Positions 21,523-28,831 of a DNA stretch of 30,506 nt are shown piece by piece. This stretch comes from Clostridiales bacterium (GTDB lineage Bacteria > Bacillota > Sulfobacillia > UBA995), in the NCBI GenBank assembly GCA_003517845.1, contig DOZU01000050.1, positions 1-30,506 of the forward strand, given 5' to 3'. Within the stretch, counting starts at the first letter, position 1; every line of letters starts with the position of its first letter. Below the pieces are notes generated by a model, which was given only the letters and a program-made list of their open reading frames with translations, searched no databases and had not been told where the DNA came from. The translations under genes were made by a program, and so were the position numbers.

Positions 21523-21953
21523 ACAGACGCCTGCGGCGTGCGCTGCTTACCGTCGTGGTGGTATGCGTCGTGTTGCTGCTACTGGCTGCCGTGGCCCGCT
21601 TCCGGCCGGCCGGCGGCGAGCAGGAGCGCGTCCAAGCCGTCGTCGAGCTGTTTTGCCAGGCCCTTGCAGGGCGGAATTACGACGCCTTGCTCTCGGTGCT
21701 TACTGGCGATGCTCTGGCCGCAATGGAGTACCTGCTGCCCGTCCTGGAAGCCTCCGGCGCGGAAACGGCGCTGCACGACTTGCAGGTGCACGTCCGCGAG
21801 ATCCGCCGCGATACCGCCGTGGCCGAAGCCCGATACGTACAGGAGCAGCGGGTGCCGGGTCACGGGACGACCGTCCAGCGGATGGTCGTGCTATTCGAGT
21901 TCGTGCTGCTGGAAGGTCAATGGAGGATAGCGCGCATCACTCGTGTGCGCTAG
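21519..21953 (+). CDS. Membrane-anchored NTF2-like protein
   Basis: This is a 144-residue protein with one N-terminal transmembrane helix (about residues 8-27) and a domain resembling the NTF2/DUF4878 fold: ELFCQALAGRNYDALLSVL at the start, then beta strands ending in EGQWRIARITRVR. It overlaps the upstream CpaE-like gene (ATGA) with GGGAGGAGC as ribosome binding site. No enzyme role is implied; in a Tad locus it could be an envelope-side assembly factor. The fold assignment is by general pattern only. Confidence 0.65.
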   Translation: MNRRLRRALLTVVVVCVVLLLLAAVARFRPAGGEQERVQAVVELFCQALAGRNYDALLSVLTGDALAAMEYLLPVLEASGAETALHDLQVHVREIRRDTAVAEARYVQEQRVPGHGTTVQRMVVLFEFVLLEGQWRIARITRVR

Positions 21954-21989
21954 TGCCGTCTCGCTATCTACCGAAGGAGGGACAAAGCG

Positions 21990-22727
21990 TTGAAGCGGTC
22001 TGCTTTGGTGTGGCTCGGGCTTACGCTGCTGTTTGCCCTGGTAGCCAGTTTCGGGGTTGTCCGGACCTTGCGCGTGCAGCAGGAAATGGTCGATGTCGTC
22101 GTCGCCCGCCGGGAGATACTGCCGTTTGAGGCTATCGACGAGGGCATGGTCGAAATCATCTCCCGGCCCCGCGCGGCGGTCCCGGCGGACGCTTTCCGGG
22201 ACCTGGCCGCGGTCGTCGGCCGGCACGCCCGCGGGCTCATCCTGCCCGGATCGGACTTGCGGCCCGGGCACCTGTGGGAGACGGCCGTACCCCGCGATCG
22301 CTCTCGTTTGGCGGTGTCGTTGACGGGACTTGGCTTACCCGGCCAGCGTGCCTTCGCGGTGCCGTTCGATGCCAATACGGCGGTGGGCGGGCTGCTCGTG
22401 CCGGGCGACCGGGTGGATCTGGTCGCGCATGTCCGGGCCGGCGATATACTGCTGGCCAAAACCGTCGCCGCCAACATTCAAGTGCTGGACGTAATCGCCG
22501 GCCAGGATCGGGGCGGCGCGGGGACCGCGGTCCTAGTGGTGACGCCGGCCCTCGCCGAGGAGCTGGCCTGGGTGCTCCAAAACGGCGTCTTGCGCCTGGC
22601 CTTGAACCCCTTCCATGCCGACGAGGAGGCGGCGGCCACGCCAGGCGTTTCGGCCGACAGCTTTCTTGAAAGGCACGGGGTGCGTGTGTTGCCCCCGGGG
22701 ACCGGTCAGCCCGCGCCGCGGAGGTGA
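21990..22727 (+). CDS. cpaB: CpaB/RcpC Tad pilus assembly protein (SAF domain)
   Basis: This is a 245-residue protein with an N-terminal membrane anchor (about residues 5-24), then a SAF domain (VVVARREILPFEAIDEGMVE) and the CpaB core (RAFAVPFDANTAVGGLLVPGDRVDLVAHV and a later VLVVTPALAEELAW). CpaB lies at the cell surface side of the Tad system, and in Gram-positives it works without the RcpA secretin; none is seen here. TTG 21990 has AAGGAGGG at 21974-21981. The next gene starts inside or just after its stop. Confidence 0.87.
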   Translation: MKRSALVWLGLTLLFALVASFGVVRTLRVQQEMVDVVVARREILPFEAIDEGMVEIISRPRAAVPADAFRDLAAVVGRHARGLILPGSDLRPGHLWETAVPRDRSRLAVSLTGLGLPGQRAFAVPFDANTAVGGLLVPGDRVDLVAHVRAGDILLAKTVAANIQVLDVIAGQDRGGAGTAVLVVTPALAEELAWVLQNGVLRLALNPFHADEEAAATPGVSADSFLERHGVRVLPPGTGQPAPRR

Positions 22728-22732
22728 GGCAT

Positions 22733-24076
22733 TTGTCCCTGTTGACTTTGTTCGTAGGCGACGACAATCAGCTGGAGGTGGAGCAGCTGATTCGGTCCTG
22801 CAGTAATCCCGCGAGTTCGCTTGCGTCCACCGTGAGGGTGGTGGGCGCCTCTGCCACCGGCGAGGACACGATCCGGCAGGTGGAAGATCTCCGGCCGGAC
22901 GTCGTCCTCCTCGGCCAGAGCTTGCCAGACATGCTCGGGCTCGACGTGGCGCAGCGCTTGCTGCGGGCTTGTCCGGGCACCGTCGTGTTCCTGGCGGCCG
23001 AGAGCACCAGCATTGACCTGTACCAGCGGGCGATGAACGTGGGGGTCCGGGAGGTGCTCCAAAAGCCTCTGGACCCGGTGCGGGTCGGCGCGGTCATTGC
23101 TCGGGTGGTTGAGGAGGAGCGGCGGCGGCGGGCCGAATGGCTGGATCGCGAGGGCGTTCGGGCCCCCGGCCGATCCGTAGCCGCCGAGCCCGGCGAGCAG
23201 CAGTCCGTGCGCGCCGGGCATCCCGTGGTGGCTTTGCGGCAAGAGGTCGTGGTCTTTTGCAGCCCCAAGGGCGGGGTAGGCAAGACGACGCTGGCGGTCA
23301 GTTCCGCCGCTGCGCTGGCGCAGCCCCGGTTCCCCAATCTTCGCGTCCTGCTCGTTGACCTTGACCTGCAGTTTGGGGACGTGGCTTCCGTGCTAGGCGT
23401 ACCGGGGAACGTAAGTATAGCCGATTGGGCGGCGGCTCGCGTGCCGCCCGACGATTTGCAGGCAGTGGAAGCCCGGCTGGCTTACCATAAGCCGTCGGGC
23501 CTTTGGGTGCTGCCCGCGCCTGAAAACCCCGTGGACGCCTCCCAGGTTGATGCCGCGACGGTGAAGACCGTGGTGGAAGCCGGCAGGCGCCACTTTGACG
23601 CGATCGTCTTCGATCTTGGCACCGACCTCTCCGATGCGGCGGTTGTCGCGCTCGACATGGCCACGCGGATCTTCATCCTGACCACGCTCGATCTCGTGAC
23701 CATGCGCGAGGTAGTCAAGCTCGGCGACATCCTTCGCCAGATGGGCGTGGACCCCGGGAAAGTGAAACTCCTGGTCAGCCGGGCGCCCCGCCGTCCCGAT
23801 CTGGGGGCCGACGAACTCAAGACGCTTGCGACCCGCACCGGTTACCCGGTGGTAGGGCGGATTCCCGAAGCGGACGGCGTGCTCCGGGCGGTCAACCGCC
23901 AGGAACTGCCGCTGTTCGTGCGAACCGAGGGGCCGTTCCCGCAAAGCCTCAAGCGCGTCCTGCAGTCCGTGCTGCCCGTCTTCGGGGCGGACGGCCGGGC
24001 CCGGCGGTCGCCGGGCGAACTGCTGGGACGGGGGCTTTTGAAGCTCCGGAAGGAAGGAGGTCTTGGCCGCCGTTGA
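22733..24076 (+). CDS. cpaE: CpaE/TadZ-like ATPase with receiver domain
   Basis: This is a 447-residue protein. An N-terminal receiver-like domain (residues 1-125) has the acidic pair GDDNQ, but the usual phospho-acceptor aspartate in the VVLL strand is Gly (VVLLGQSLP). The MinD/ParA domain has KGGVGKTT at 179-186 and the complete VDLDLQFGDVASVL strand, making it the most canonical of the three CpaE-like proteins in the window. CpaE/TadZ positions the pilus machine. TTG 22733 is chosen since GAGGTG is 7 bases upstream; GTG 22724 is an alternative. Its end overlaps the CpaF start (TTGA at 24073-24076). Confidence 0.88.
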   Translation: MSLLTLFVGDDNQLEVEQLIRSCSNPASSLASTVRVVGASATGEDTIRQVEDLRPDVVLLGQSLPDMLGLDVAQRLLRACPGTVVFLAAESTSIDLYQRAMNVGVREVLQKPLDPVRVGAVIARVVEEERRRRAEWLDREGVRAPGRSVAAEPGEQQSVRAGHPVVALRQEVVVFCSPKGGVGKTTLAVSSAAALAQPRFPNLRVLLVDLDLQFGDVASVLGVPGNVSIADWAAARVPPDDLQAVEARLAYHKPSGLWVLPAPENPVDASQVDAATVKTVVEAGRRHFDAIVFDLGTDLSDAAVVALDMATRIFILTTLDLVTMREVVKLGDILRQMGVDPGKVKLLVSRAPRRPDLGADELKTLATRTGYPVVGRIPEADGVLRAVNRQELPLFVRTEGPFPQSLKRVLQSVLPVFGADGRARRSPGELLGRGLLKLRKEGGLGRR

Positions 24077-25383
24077 ACAGGCTATTGCGTGAGCGGCTCT
24101 CGCAGTCGGGAGAGGCTCCCCGGGGGGAGCAGTCCCTGGCGCCCGAAGCTGCCGGGCGGCTGGAAATAGACGCGCTCAAGCGCCGTGTCCGGGACGCCCT
24201 CCTGGCCCTCGAGGAAGTGCGCCTGCTGCTGGGCAAAGGATCGGGCGATTCGAAAGCGCGCCTGCAGGAACTGATCAGCGAGGAAGTGCGGCGGGAGAGC
24301 CTGGGGAAAAACCTCAAGCTTTCGCACTTGGTTGCCGGCCTGGCGGTGCGCGAGCTGGCGGACGACATGTTGGGCTACGGGCCGATCCAGTCCCTGCTCG
24401 AAGATCCGGCGGTGACCGAGATCATGGTCGTCGGGCCCGCGCAGGTATGGTATCAGCGCGACGGGGCCATTCGTCAGGCCGACGTGCAGTTTCGCGATGA
24501 AAGGCACGTGCGGGACGTGGCCGAGCGCGTGGTCGCGCCGCTGGGCCGGCGGGTGGACGAGTTTTCGCCCATGGTCGACGCGCGCCTGCCGGACGGCTCG
24601 CGCGTGAACGTCGTGCTCGGGACGGTCTGTCTTTCTGGCACCTGCATCACCATCCGCAAGTTCGGTTACCGGCTCACCGTCGAGGACCTCCTGCGCCTGG
24701 GCGCGCTCACCGCCGAGTCGGCCACCTTTCTCGAGGCGTGCGTACGCGGCCGGCTGAACGTGCTAGTTTCCGGCGGGACGGACAGCGGCAAGACCACCCT
24801 GCTGAACTGTCTCAGTTCGTTCATTCCTGCCACGGAACGGATTGTCGTCATCGAGGACTCGGCCGAGTTGCGGCTGCAGCACTCGCATGTGGTGCGGCTG
24901 GAGTCCCGCCCGCCCAACGTGGAAGGGGTGGGCGAAATCACCATCCGCGACCTGTTGCGCAACAGTCTGCGGATGCGTCCCGACCGGATCGTCGTAGGCG
25001 AGGTCCGCGGCCGCGAGGTCTTCGACCTTTTGCAGGCCATGAACAGCGGGCACGACGGCTCGCTCTCCACCGTGCACGCCAACAGCGCCCCCGACGCGTT
25101 GAAGCGGCTCGTCCTGCTGATGCTCTTGGCGGGCGTTGACATCTCCGCCGAGGTGATCCGAGAGCAGATCGCCGCTGCGCTGGACCTCATCGTGCATGTC
25201 GCCAAGCTGCCTGATTCCAGCCGGCGGGTGGTACAAGTGGCCGAACTCGCCGGTCTGGACGGTGCCGGCGGTTTCGATCTGAGGGAACTGTTCGTTTACG
25301 ATCCCGTTGCCGGCTGCTTGCGCCGGAGCGACGTTGCGTCCGGCGGTGTCCTCCTGAAGGCGCGCGGCCTAGAACTTTCCTGA
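24073..25383 (+). CDS. cpaF: CpaF/TadA secretion ATPase
   Basis: This is a 436-residue hexameric ATPase that drives Tad pilus assembly. The N-terminal domain holds LGYGPIQSLLEDPAVTEIMV. Walker A is GGTDSGKTT at 234-242, where the family usually has GGTGSGKTT; Walker B is RIVVGEVRG at 305-313; the Asp box (VVIEDSAEL) and His box (HDGSLSTVHANS from H327) are intact. The G-to-D change lies in a loop position and may be tolerated. TTG 24073 has AAGGAGGT at 24055-24062 and overlaps the cpaE stop, so it is coupled. It is followed closely by tadB and tadC. Confidence 0.93.
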   Translation: MNRLLRERLSQSGEAPRGEQSLAPEAAGRLEIDALKRRVRDALLALEEVRLLLGKGSGDSKARLQELISEEVRRESLGKNLKLSHLVAGLAVRELADDMLGYGPIQSLLEDPAVTEIMVVGPAQVWYQRDGAIRQADVQFRDERHVRDVAERVVAPLGRRVDEFSPMVDARLPDGSRVNVVLGTVCLSGTCITIRKFGYRLTVEDLLRLGALTAESATFLEACVRGRLNVLVSGGTDSGKTTLLNCLSSFIPATERIVVIEDSAELRLQHSHVVRLESRPPNVEGVGEITIRDLLRNSLRMRPDRIVVGEVRGREVFDLLQAMNSGHDGSLSTVHANSAPDALKRLVLLMLLAGVDISAEVIREQIAAALDLIVHVAKLPDSSRRVVQVAELAGLDGAGGFDLRELFVYDPVAGCLRRSDVASGGVLLKARGLELS

Positions 25384-25399
25384 AAAGAGGTGGTACTTG

Positions 25400-26320
25400 G
25401 TGCAGGTTTTGGTCGGTCTCGCCGTGTTCCTGGCCGCCTTCTCGCTCGGCGCGGTCTTCTTCCCCGGCCTGTCGCGTATCCCTTCCAAGCTCGAACTGGC
25501 TTTGGGAGCGGCCCCTGCGCCGTCCCGGACCCTTCGCCGGCCGATCCTGCGGGGAGGAGAGCGGCTGTCCTATTTCGCGCGCTTGGAGCGCGAAGCCGCG
25601 CAAGCCGGTCTCGTGCTGAACGCCCGGCAGACGGCGCTGCTGAGCGCGTCGGTCGCCGGGGTCGTTCTTCTGTCCCTGCAGGGGATGCTCGGCAGCTTCG
25701 TCCTCTCCCTGGCGGCGGCGCTGGCGGTGTTCGCGGTGGTCCCACGCCTCCTGCTCAACTCCCAAAAGCAGCGCCGGTTGGAAGCCTTCACGCGCCAGCT
25801 CGACAAGGCGTTGGACCTGATGGCGGATGCCATGCGATCGGGGGCGTCGCTCATGCAGGCGGTCGGAGCTGCCGGCCTGCAGATGCCCGCCCCTTTGGGG
25901 GAAGAGTTCCGGCGGGCTTACCACGCCATGGAGTTGGGGACCGGCCAGGCCAAAGCCCTCGAGCTGGTTCAGGAGCGCCTCCCCGCCTGCCGGGAATTCG
26001 ATATGCTGGTCTTGGCGGTGCGGGTCAACGTGGAAACCGGCGGCGCCCTGACCCACTGTCTGGAAGGCGTAGCCGAGGCCGTACGCGAACGGCGCATGAC
26101 CCGCCAGCGGCTGCTCGCGCGCACGGCGGAAGGCCGGTTCAGCGCGGGGGTGCTCACGGCGTTGCCCGTAGTGGCCGCGGCGCTGTTGACGGCGGTAAGC
26201 CCCGGCTACCTTGACCCTTTCACCGCGACCGCCGGCGGGCGCGTCGTATTGCTTCTGTGCGCCGTGTCGGTGGGCGTCGGCTGGCTCGTCATCCGCAAGC
26301 TGGTGTCCGTCGATGTCTGA
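25400..26320 (+). CDS. tadB: TadB inner-membrane platform protein
   Basis: This is a 306-residue protein of the TadB/GspF type. It has an N-terminal membrane helix (residues 2-22), a second hydrophobic region around residues 75-115, and two near the C-terminus, with a conserved cytoplasmic core (RQLDKALDLMADAMRSGASL, RVNVETGGALTHCLEGVAE). It anchors the CpaF motor to the pilus. GTG 25400 has GAGGTG 7 bases upstream; TTG 25397 is an alternative. It directly precedes tadC, the standard gene order of Tad loci. Confidence 0.9.
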   Translation: MQVLVGLAVFLAAFSLGAVFFPGLSRIPSKLELALGAAPAPSRTLRRPILRGGERLSYFARLEREAAQAGLVLNARQTALLSASVAGVVLLSLQGMLGSFVLSLAAALAVFAVVPRLLLNSQKQRRLEAFTRQLDKALDLMADAMRSGASLMQAVGAAGLQMPAPLGEEFRRAYHAMELGTGQAKALELVQERLPACREFDMLVLAVRVNVETGGALTHCLEGVAEAVRERRMTRQRLLARTAEGRFSAGVLTALPVVAAALLTAVSPGYLDPFTATAGGRVVLLLCAVSVGVGWLVIRKLVSVDV

Positions 26321-26338
26321 GGCTGCGAGGTGCCAAAA

Positions 26339-27265
26339 ATGGGCAACTTGACCTGGACCGTCGGGGTGCCGCTGTTCCTGACGGTCGTGTTTGTGGCGCT
26401 GTTCTTCGAAGAGCGCCAGCCGCGCCGTCGCGGCCGGCTCGACCGCTTTCTGGCCCTGTTCGATCCCGCTCCCGGCGGGCCGTCTGTCCGGGCCCTGCGG
26501 CGGGGCCGGGACCTGCGCACGCTCGTGGCGCATGTCAGCGCCCGCACTGCGGGCCCCCTCGGGCCTTTGGTGCGCACCGGGCAGCTCGATGACGTGCGGA
26601 CCCGGCTGGCCTGGGCGGGGCGTCCTTACGGGCTGGGCGCCGAGGAGTTCGCGGTGATGCGGCTGCTCTTGGCGGTGCTGTGCTTCGTCACTGTGGCGCT
26701 GCTGAGCTTCGTCTCGGGTCGCCTGGCGGTATTCGCCTTGGCTCCGGTAGCCGCCGCCTCCGGCTATATGCTTGCCGACTGGTGGCTGACGGCCGCCGGG
26801 CGGCGCCGCCAGGCTGAGTTCCGGCGCGCCTTGCCGCACTTTGTGGACCTGCTCGCGACGGCTTGCGAGGCCGGGTTGAACCTCCCGGAAGCGGTGGAAC
26901 GGCTGTCGCGGTACTCGCCTTCCGGGCTGCTTGAGGGCGAGTTCGCGCGGGCCTGGCAGGACATCCGGGCCGGCAAGCGCCGCCAGGATGCCTTGCAGGA
27001 ACTCGCCGAGCGCAACGGCGTGGAGGAGCTGTCCCTTCTGGTATTCGCGCTGACCCAGGCGGAGCAGTACGGAACGCCCGTGGTGCGGATTTTGCGCCAG
27101 CAGGCCCGGCAACTCCGGCTGGCGCGCCAGAACGCCGCCGAGGCCGAAGCGCAGCGGGCGACCGTCAAGGTGATCTTCCCGGTGCTGGTGTTCATCTTCA
27201 TCCCCCTGGCCGTGTTGATGGTCGGCCCGGCGGTGTGGAACCTCAGCCGGGCAATCGGCTGGTGA
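26339..27265 (+). CDS. tadC: TadC inner-membrane platform protein
   Basis: This is a 308-residue GspF-type membrane protein partnered with TadB. An N-terminal helix is followed by a central pair of helices (about residues 110-150) and a terminal helix, with the typical core FRRALPHFVDLLATACEAGL and later ALTQAEQYGTPVVRILRQQA. ATG 26339 is chosen as GAGGTG (26327-26332) lies 6 bases upstream; GTG 26330 is also in frame. No gene lies in the ~100 bases up to the Flp pilin gene. Confidence 0.9.
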   Translation: MGNLTWTVGVPLFLTVVFVALFFEERQPRRRGRLDRFLALFDPAPGGPSVRALRRGRDLRTLVAHVSARTAGPLGPLVRTGQLDDVRTRLAWAGRPYGLGAEEFAVMRLLLAVLCFVTVALLSFVSGRLAVFALAPVAAASGYMLADWWLTAAGRRRQAEFRRALPHFVDLLATACEAGLNLPEAVERLSRYSPSGLLEGEFARAWQDIRAGKRRQDALQELAERNGVEELSLLVFALTQAEQYGTPVVRILRQQARQLRLARQNAAEAEAQRATVKVIFPVLVFIFIPLAVLMVGPAVWNLSRAIGW

Positions 27266-27368
27266 AGGCCTCCAGAGTCTTCCCTGCATTCCCGTCGTTC
27301 GGGTGCGTCGGCGAGCGCGCCGGCGGTGGTCTAGCTTTCCCGAAGGAGGAAAGGAGGTGAGGCAGCAA

Positions 27369-27584
27369 ATGCAGATACGGATGGTCGGTTTGTACTGGTC
27401 TTTGGTGAGTGTTGTGGAGCGGGGCCGCCAAACGCTGCGCGGCGAGCGTGGCGCGACGATGTTGGAGTACGCCTTGCTCGGCCTGACGATCGTGGTCGGA
27501 GTGTCCGCGGTGGCAATTTTACTGCGGAACCAGATCCGCGCCGTGCTCAACCAGATTATCACTGCGCTGACGGGCACTCCCTGA
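27369..27584 (+). CDS. flp: Flp-family pilin
   Basis: This is a 71-residue Flp/Fap pilin. The prepilin signal RGATMLEYALLGLTIVVG is typical: cleavage after Gly gives a mature N-terminus ATMLEY with Glu at position 5 and Tyr at 6, followed by one hydrophobic helix. It would form the major fibre of the Tad pilus. Two ribosome binding sites lie in tandem (AAGGAGGA then AAAGGAGGTG), which suggests high expression; ATG 27369 suits the second, GTG 27357 the first. A strong terminator follows at once. No prepilin peptidase (TadV) is in the window, so it must be encoded elsewhere. Confidence 0.92.
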   Translation: MQIRMVGLYWSLVSVVERGRQTLRGERGATMLEYALLGLTIVVGVSAVAILLRNQIRAVLNQIITALTGTP

Positions 27585-27596
27585 TTCCAGTAGGCC

Positions 27597-27646
27597 GGGG
27601 GTCCGGCAGGCCCTTTTTCAGGGCTTGCCGGACCCCCTTTTGTTTT
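27597..27646 (+). terminator. Strong terminator after the Flp pilin gene
   Basis: A 12-bp perfect stem (27597-27608 with 27626-27637) with an inner GCCCT/AGGGC stem is followed by TTTTGTTTT. It separates flp from tadE and would allow pilin mRNA to exceed that of the downstream genes. Confidence 0.92.
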
Positions 27647-27702
27647 CCGGCGGGGTCTTCCTGGTCGGTCCTGTTTGATGGCTTGAGGATGGAGGTGGTG
27701 AC

Positions 27703-28137
27703 GTGAAACAGCTTATTCGTTGCCAGCGCGGTTCCGCCATGGTGGAGTTCGCGCTGGTGATGCCAATCGTGCTGGCGGTCGTCTTGAGCACCTTCGTGTT
27801 CGGGCTGGCGATCAACGCCAAGATAGTCGTATCGTCCGCTGCCCGGGAAGGCGCCCGCTACATGGCGGTGGTCAACGACCCGCACGGCGCCCGGGTTCGT
27901 GTCGAGGACGTCATCCGGGGAGGCGGCTTGCCGCTGCACCATGGTGGGGACGTGCTGTTTTCCCCCGGGTCCGATATTGTGATCTCTTTCCCGCACCCCG
28001 GGCTTGTCCAGGTGGCCGTACATTACCGGCAACCGTCGCTGGTGCCGGGTTTGCCGGCACTTTTGGGGGGATCGCCGTGGTCCAGGTTCTTCGCCCTCAC
28101 CGGGCGCGCCTTGTTCCGAGTCGAGTGGTCTCCCTGA
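27703..28137 (+). CDS. tadE: TadE-like pseudopilin
   Basis: This is a 144-residue TadE-family protein. The prepilin-type start RGSAMVEFALVMPIVL (cleavage after Gly, Glu at position 5 of the mature form) is followed by one membrane helix and a periplasm- or wall-side domain with the family motif SSAAREGARYMAV. TadE and TadF-type proteins are minor pilins that help assemble Tad fibres. GTG 27703 has GGAGGTGG just upstream. The TadG-like gene begins inside its 3' end. Confidence 0.87.
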   Translation: MKQLIRCQRGSAMVEFALVMPIVLAVVLSTFVFGLAINAKIVVSSAAREGARYMAVVNDPHGARVRVEDVIRGGGLPLHHGGDVLFSPGSDIVISFPHPGLVQVAVHYRQPSLVPGLPALLGGSPWSRFFALTGRALFRVEWSP

Positions 28138-28784
28138 TCCGGGAAGAGCGTGGCGCGGTCCTGTTGACCTTCGCTTTGTTCCTGATGGGCTTGCTCCTGA
28201 TCACGTCCTTGGTCGCCGACCTTGGCCGGGTCCATCTGGCCCGGGCGCAGGCGCAGGGCATGCTGGACGCCGCCGCGCTTGCCGGCGTGGCGGAAGCGTC
28301 CTATATCTCCGAAGTCGTCGCGACCGAGTGGGTGCGCGAGACCTACTGGGTCTACGTCCTCATAGGCCATGACGAGCACGGCCTGCCCGTCTGGGAGTGG
28401 CAAGAGCGCGAGTGGTGGTGGGAACGGTGCGCCGTCGCGCGCGTGCACGCCGTCGTCGACGCAGGCCGCGCCTGGGAAGTTGCCCGCGACGTGTTTGATG
28501 CCAATGCGGCCTTGCTGGGCGGCGCCGGCGTTCAGGCGGCGCTGGTCGGGGCGCGCATCCTCGGTTCCGACCCCTATCCACGTTGGATCCGGCAAGGGGA
28601 AGTGGGCGAGGACGTTACTGGCCGCCCTGGCGCCTCTTTCACCTCCCAAGACGAGCTTGAACTGCAGGCTCAGGTGACGGTACGGTTTGTCCTGGCCGGC
28701 CGACTGCTTGCCGCCTTGGGGGATCCGGGGCGCGGCGTCCTGACCATGCATCAGCGGTCGCGCGCCCGAGCGCATGTGCGGTAG
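28077..28784 (+). CDS. TadG/TadE-like pilus assembly protein
   Basis: This is a 235-residue protein whose start resembles the TadG and putative Flp-pilus TadE/G family: EERGAVLLTFALFLMGLL, one membrane helix, then DLGRVHLARAQAQGMLDAAALAGV. The remainder is an extracytoplasmic domain with several Trp (WEWQEREWWWERC). GTG 28077 follows a GGGGGG site and overlaps tadE by 61 bases; GTG 28122 would shorten it by 15 residues. The protein is shorter than many TadG and lacks a visible von Willebrand domain. Confidence 0.75.
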   Translation: MVQVLRPHRARLVPSRVVSLIREERGAVLLTFALFLMGLLLITSLVADLGRVHLARAQAQGMLDAAALAGVAEASYISEVVATEWVRETYWVYVLIGHDEHGLPVWEWQEREWWWERCAVARVHAVVDAGRAWEVARDVFDANAALLGGAGVQAALVGARILGSDPYPRWIRQGEVGEDVTGRPGASFTSQDELELQAQVTVRFVLAGRLLAALGDPGRGVLTMHQRSRARAHVR

Positions 28785-28831
28785 ACCGGGCGGCCCCCTC
28801 TGATGGGTTGAACGAGAAGGGTGGTTAGAAG

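Noticed and set aside
25187..27577. Long minus-strand open frame of 796 codons
   Set aside because: It lies opposite cpaF end, tadB, tadC and flp, which all have clear family motifs. The protein is low-complexity (Arg, Pro, Gly, Gln) and has no ribosome binding site. It is a shadow produced by high GC at third positions.
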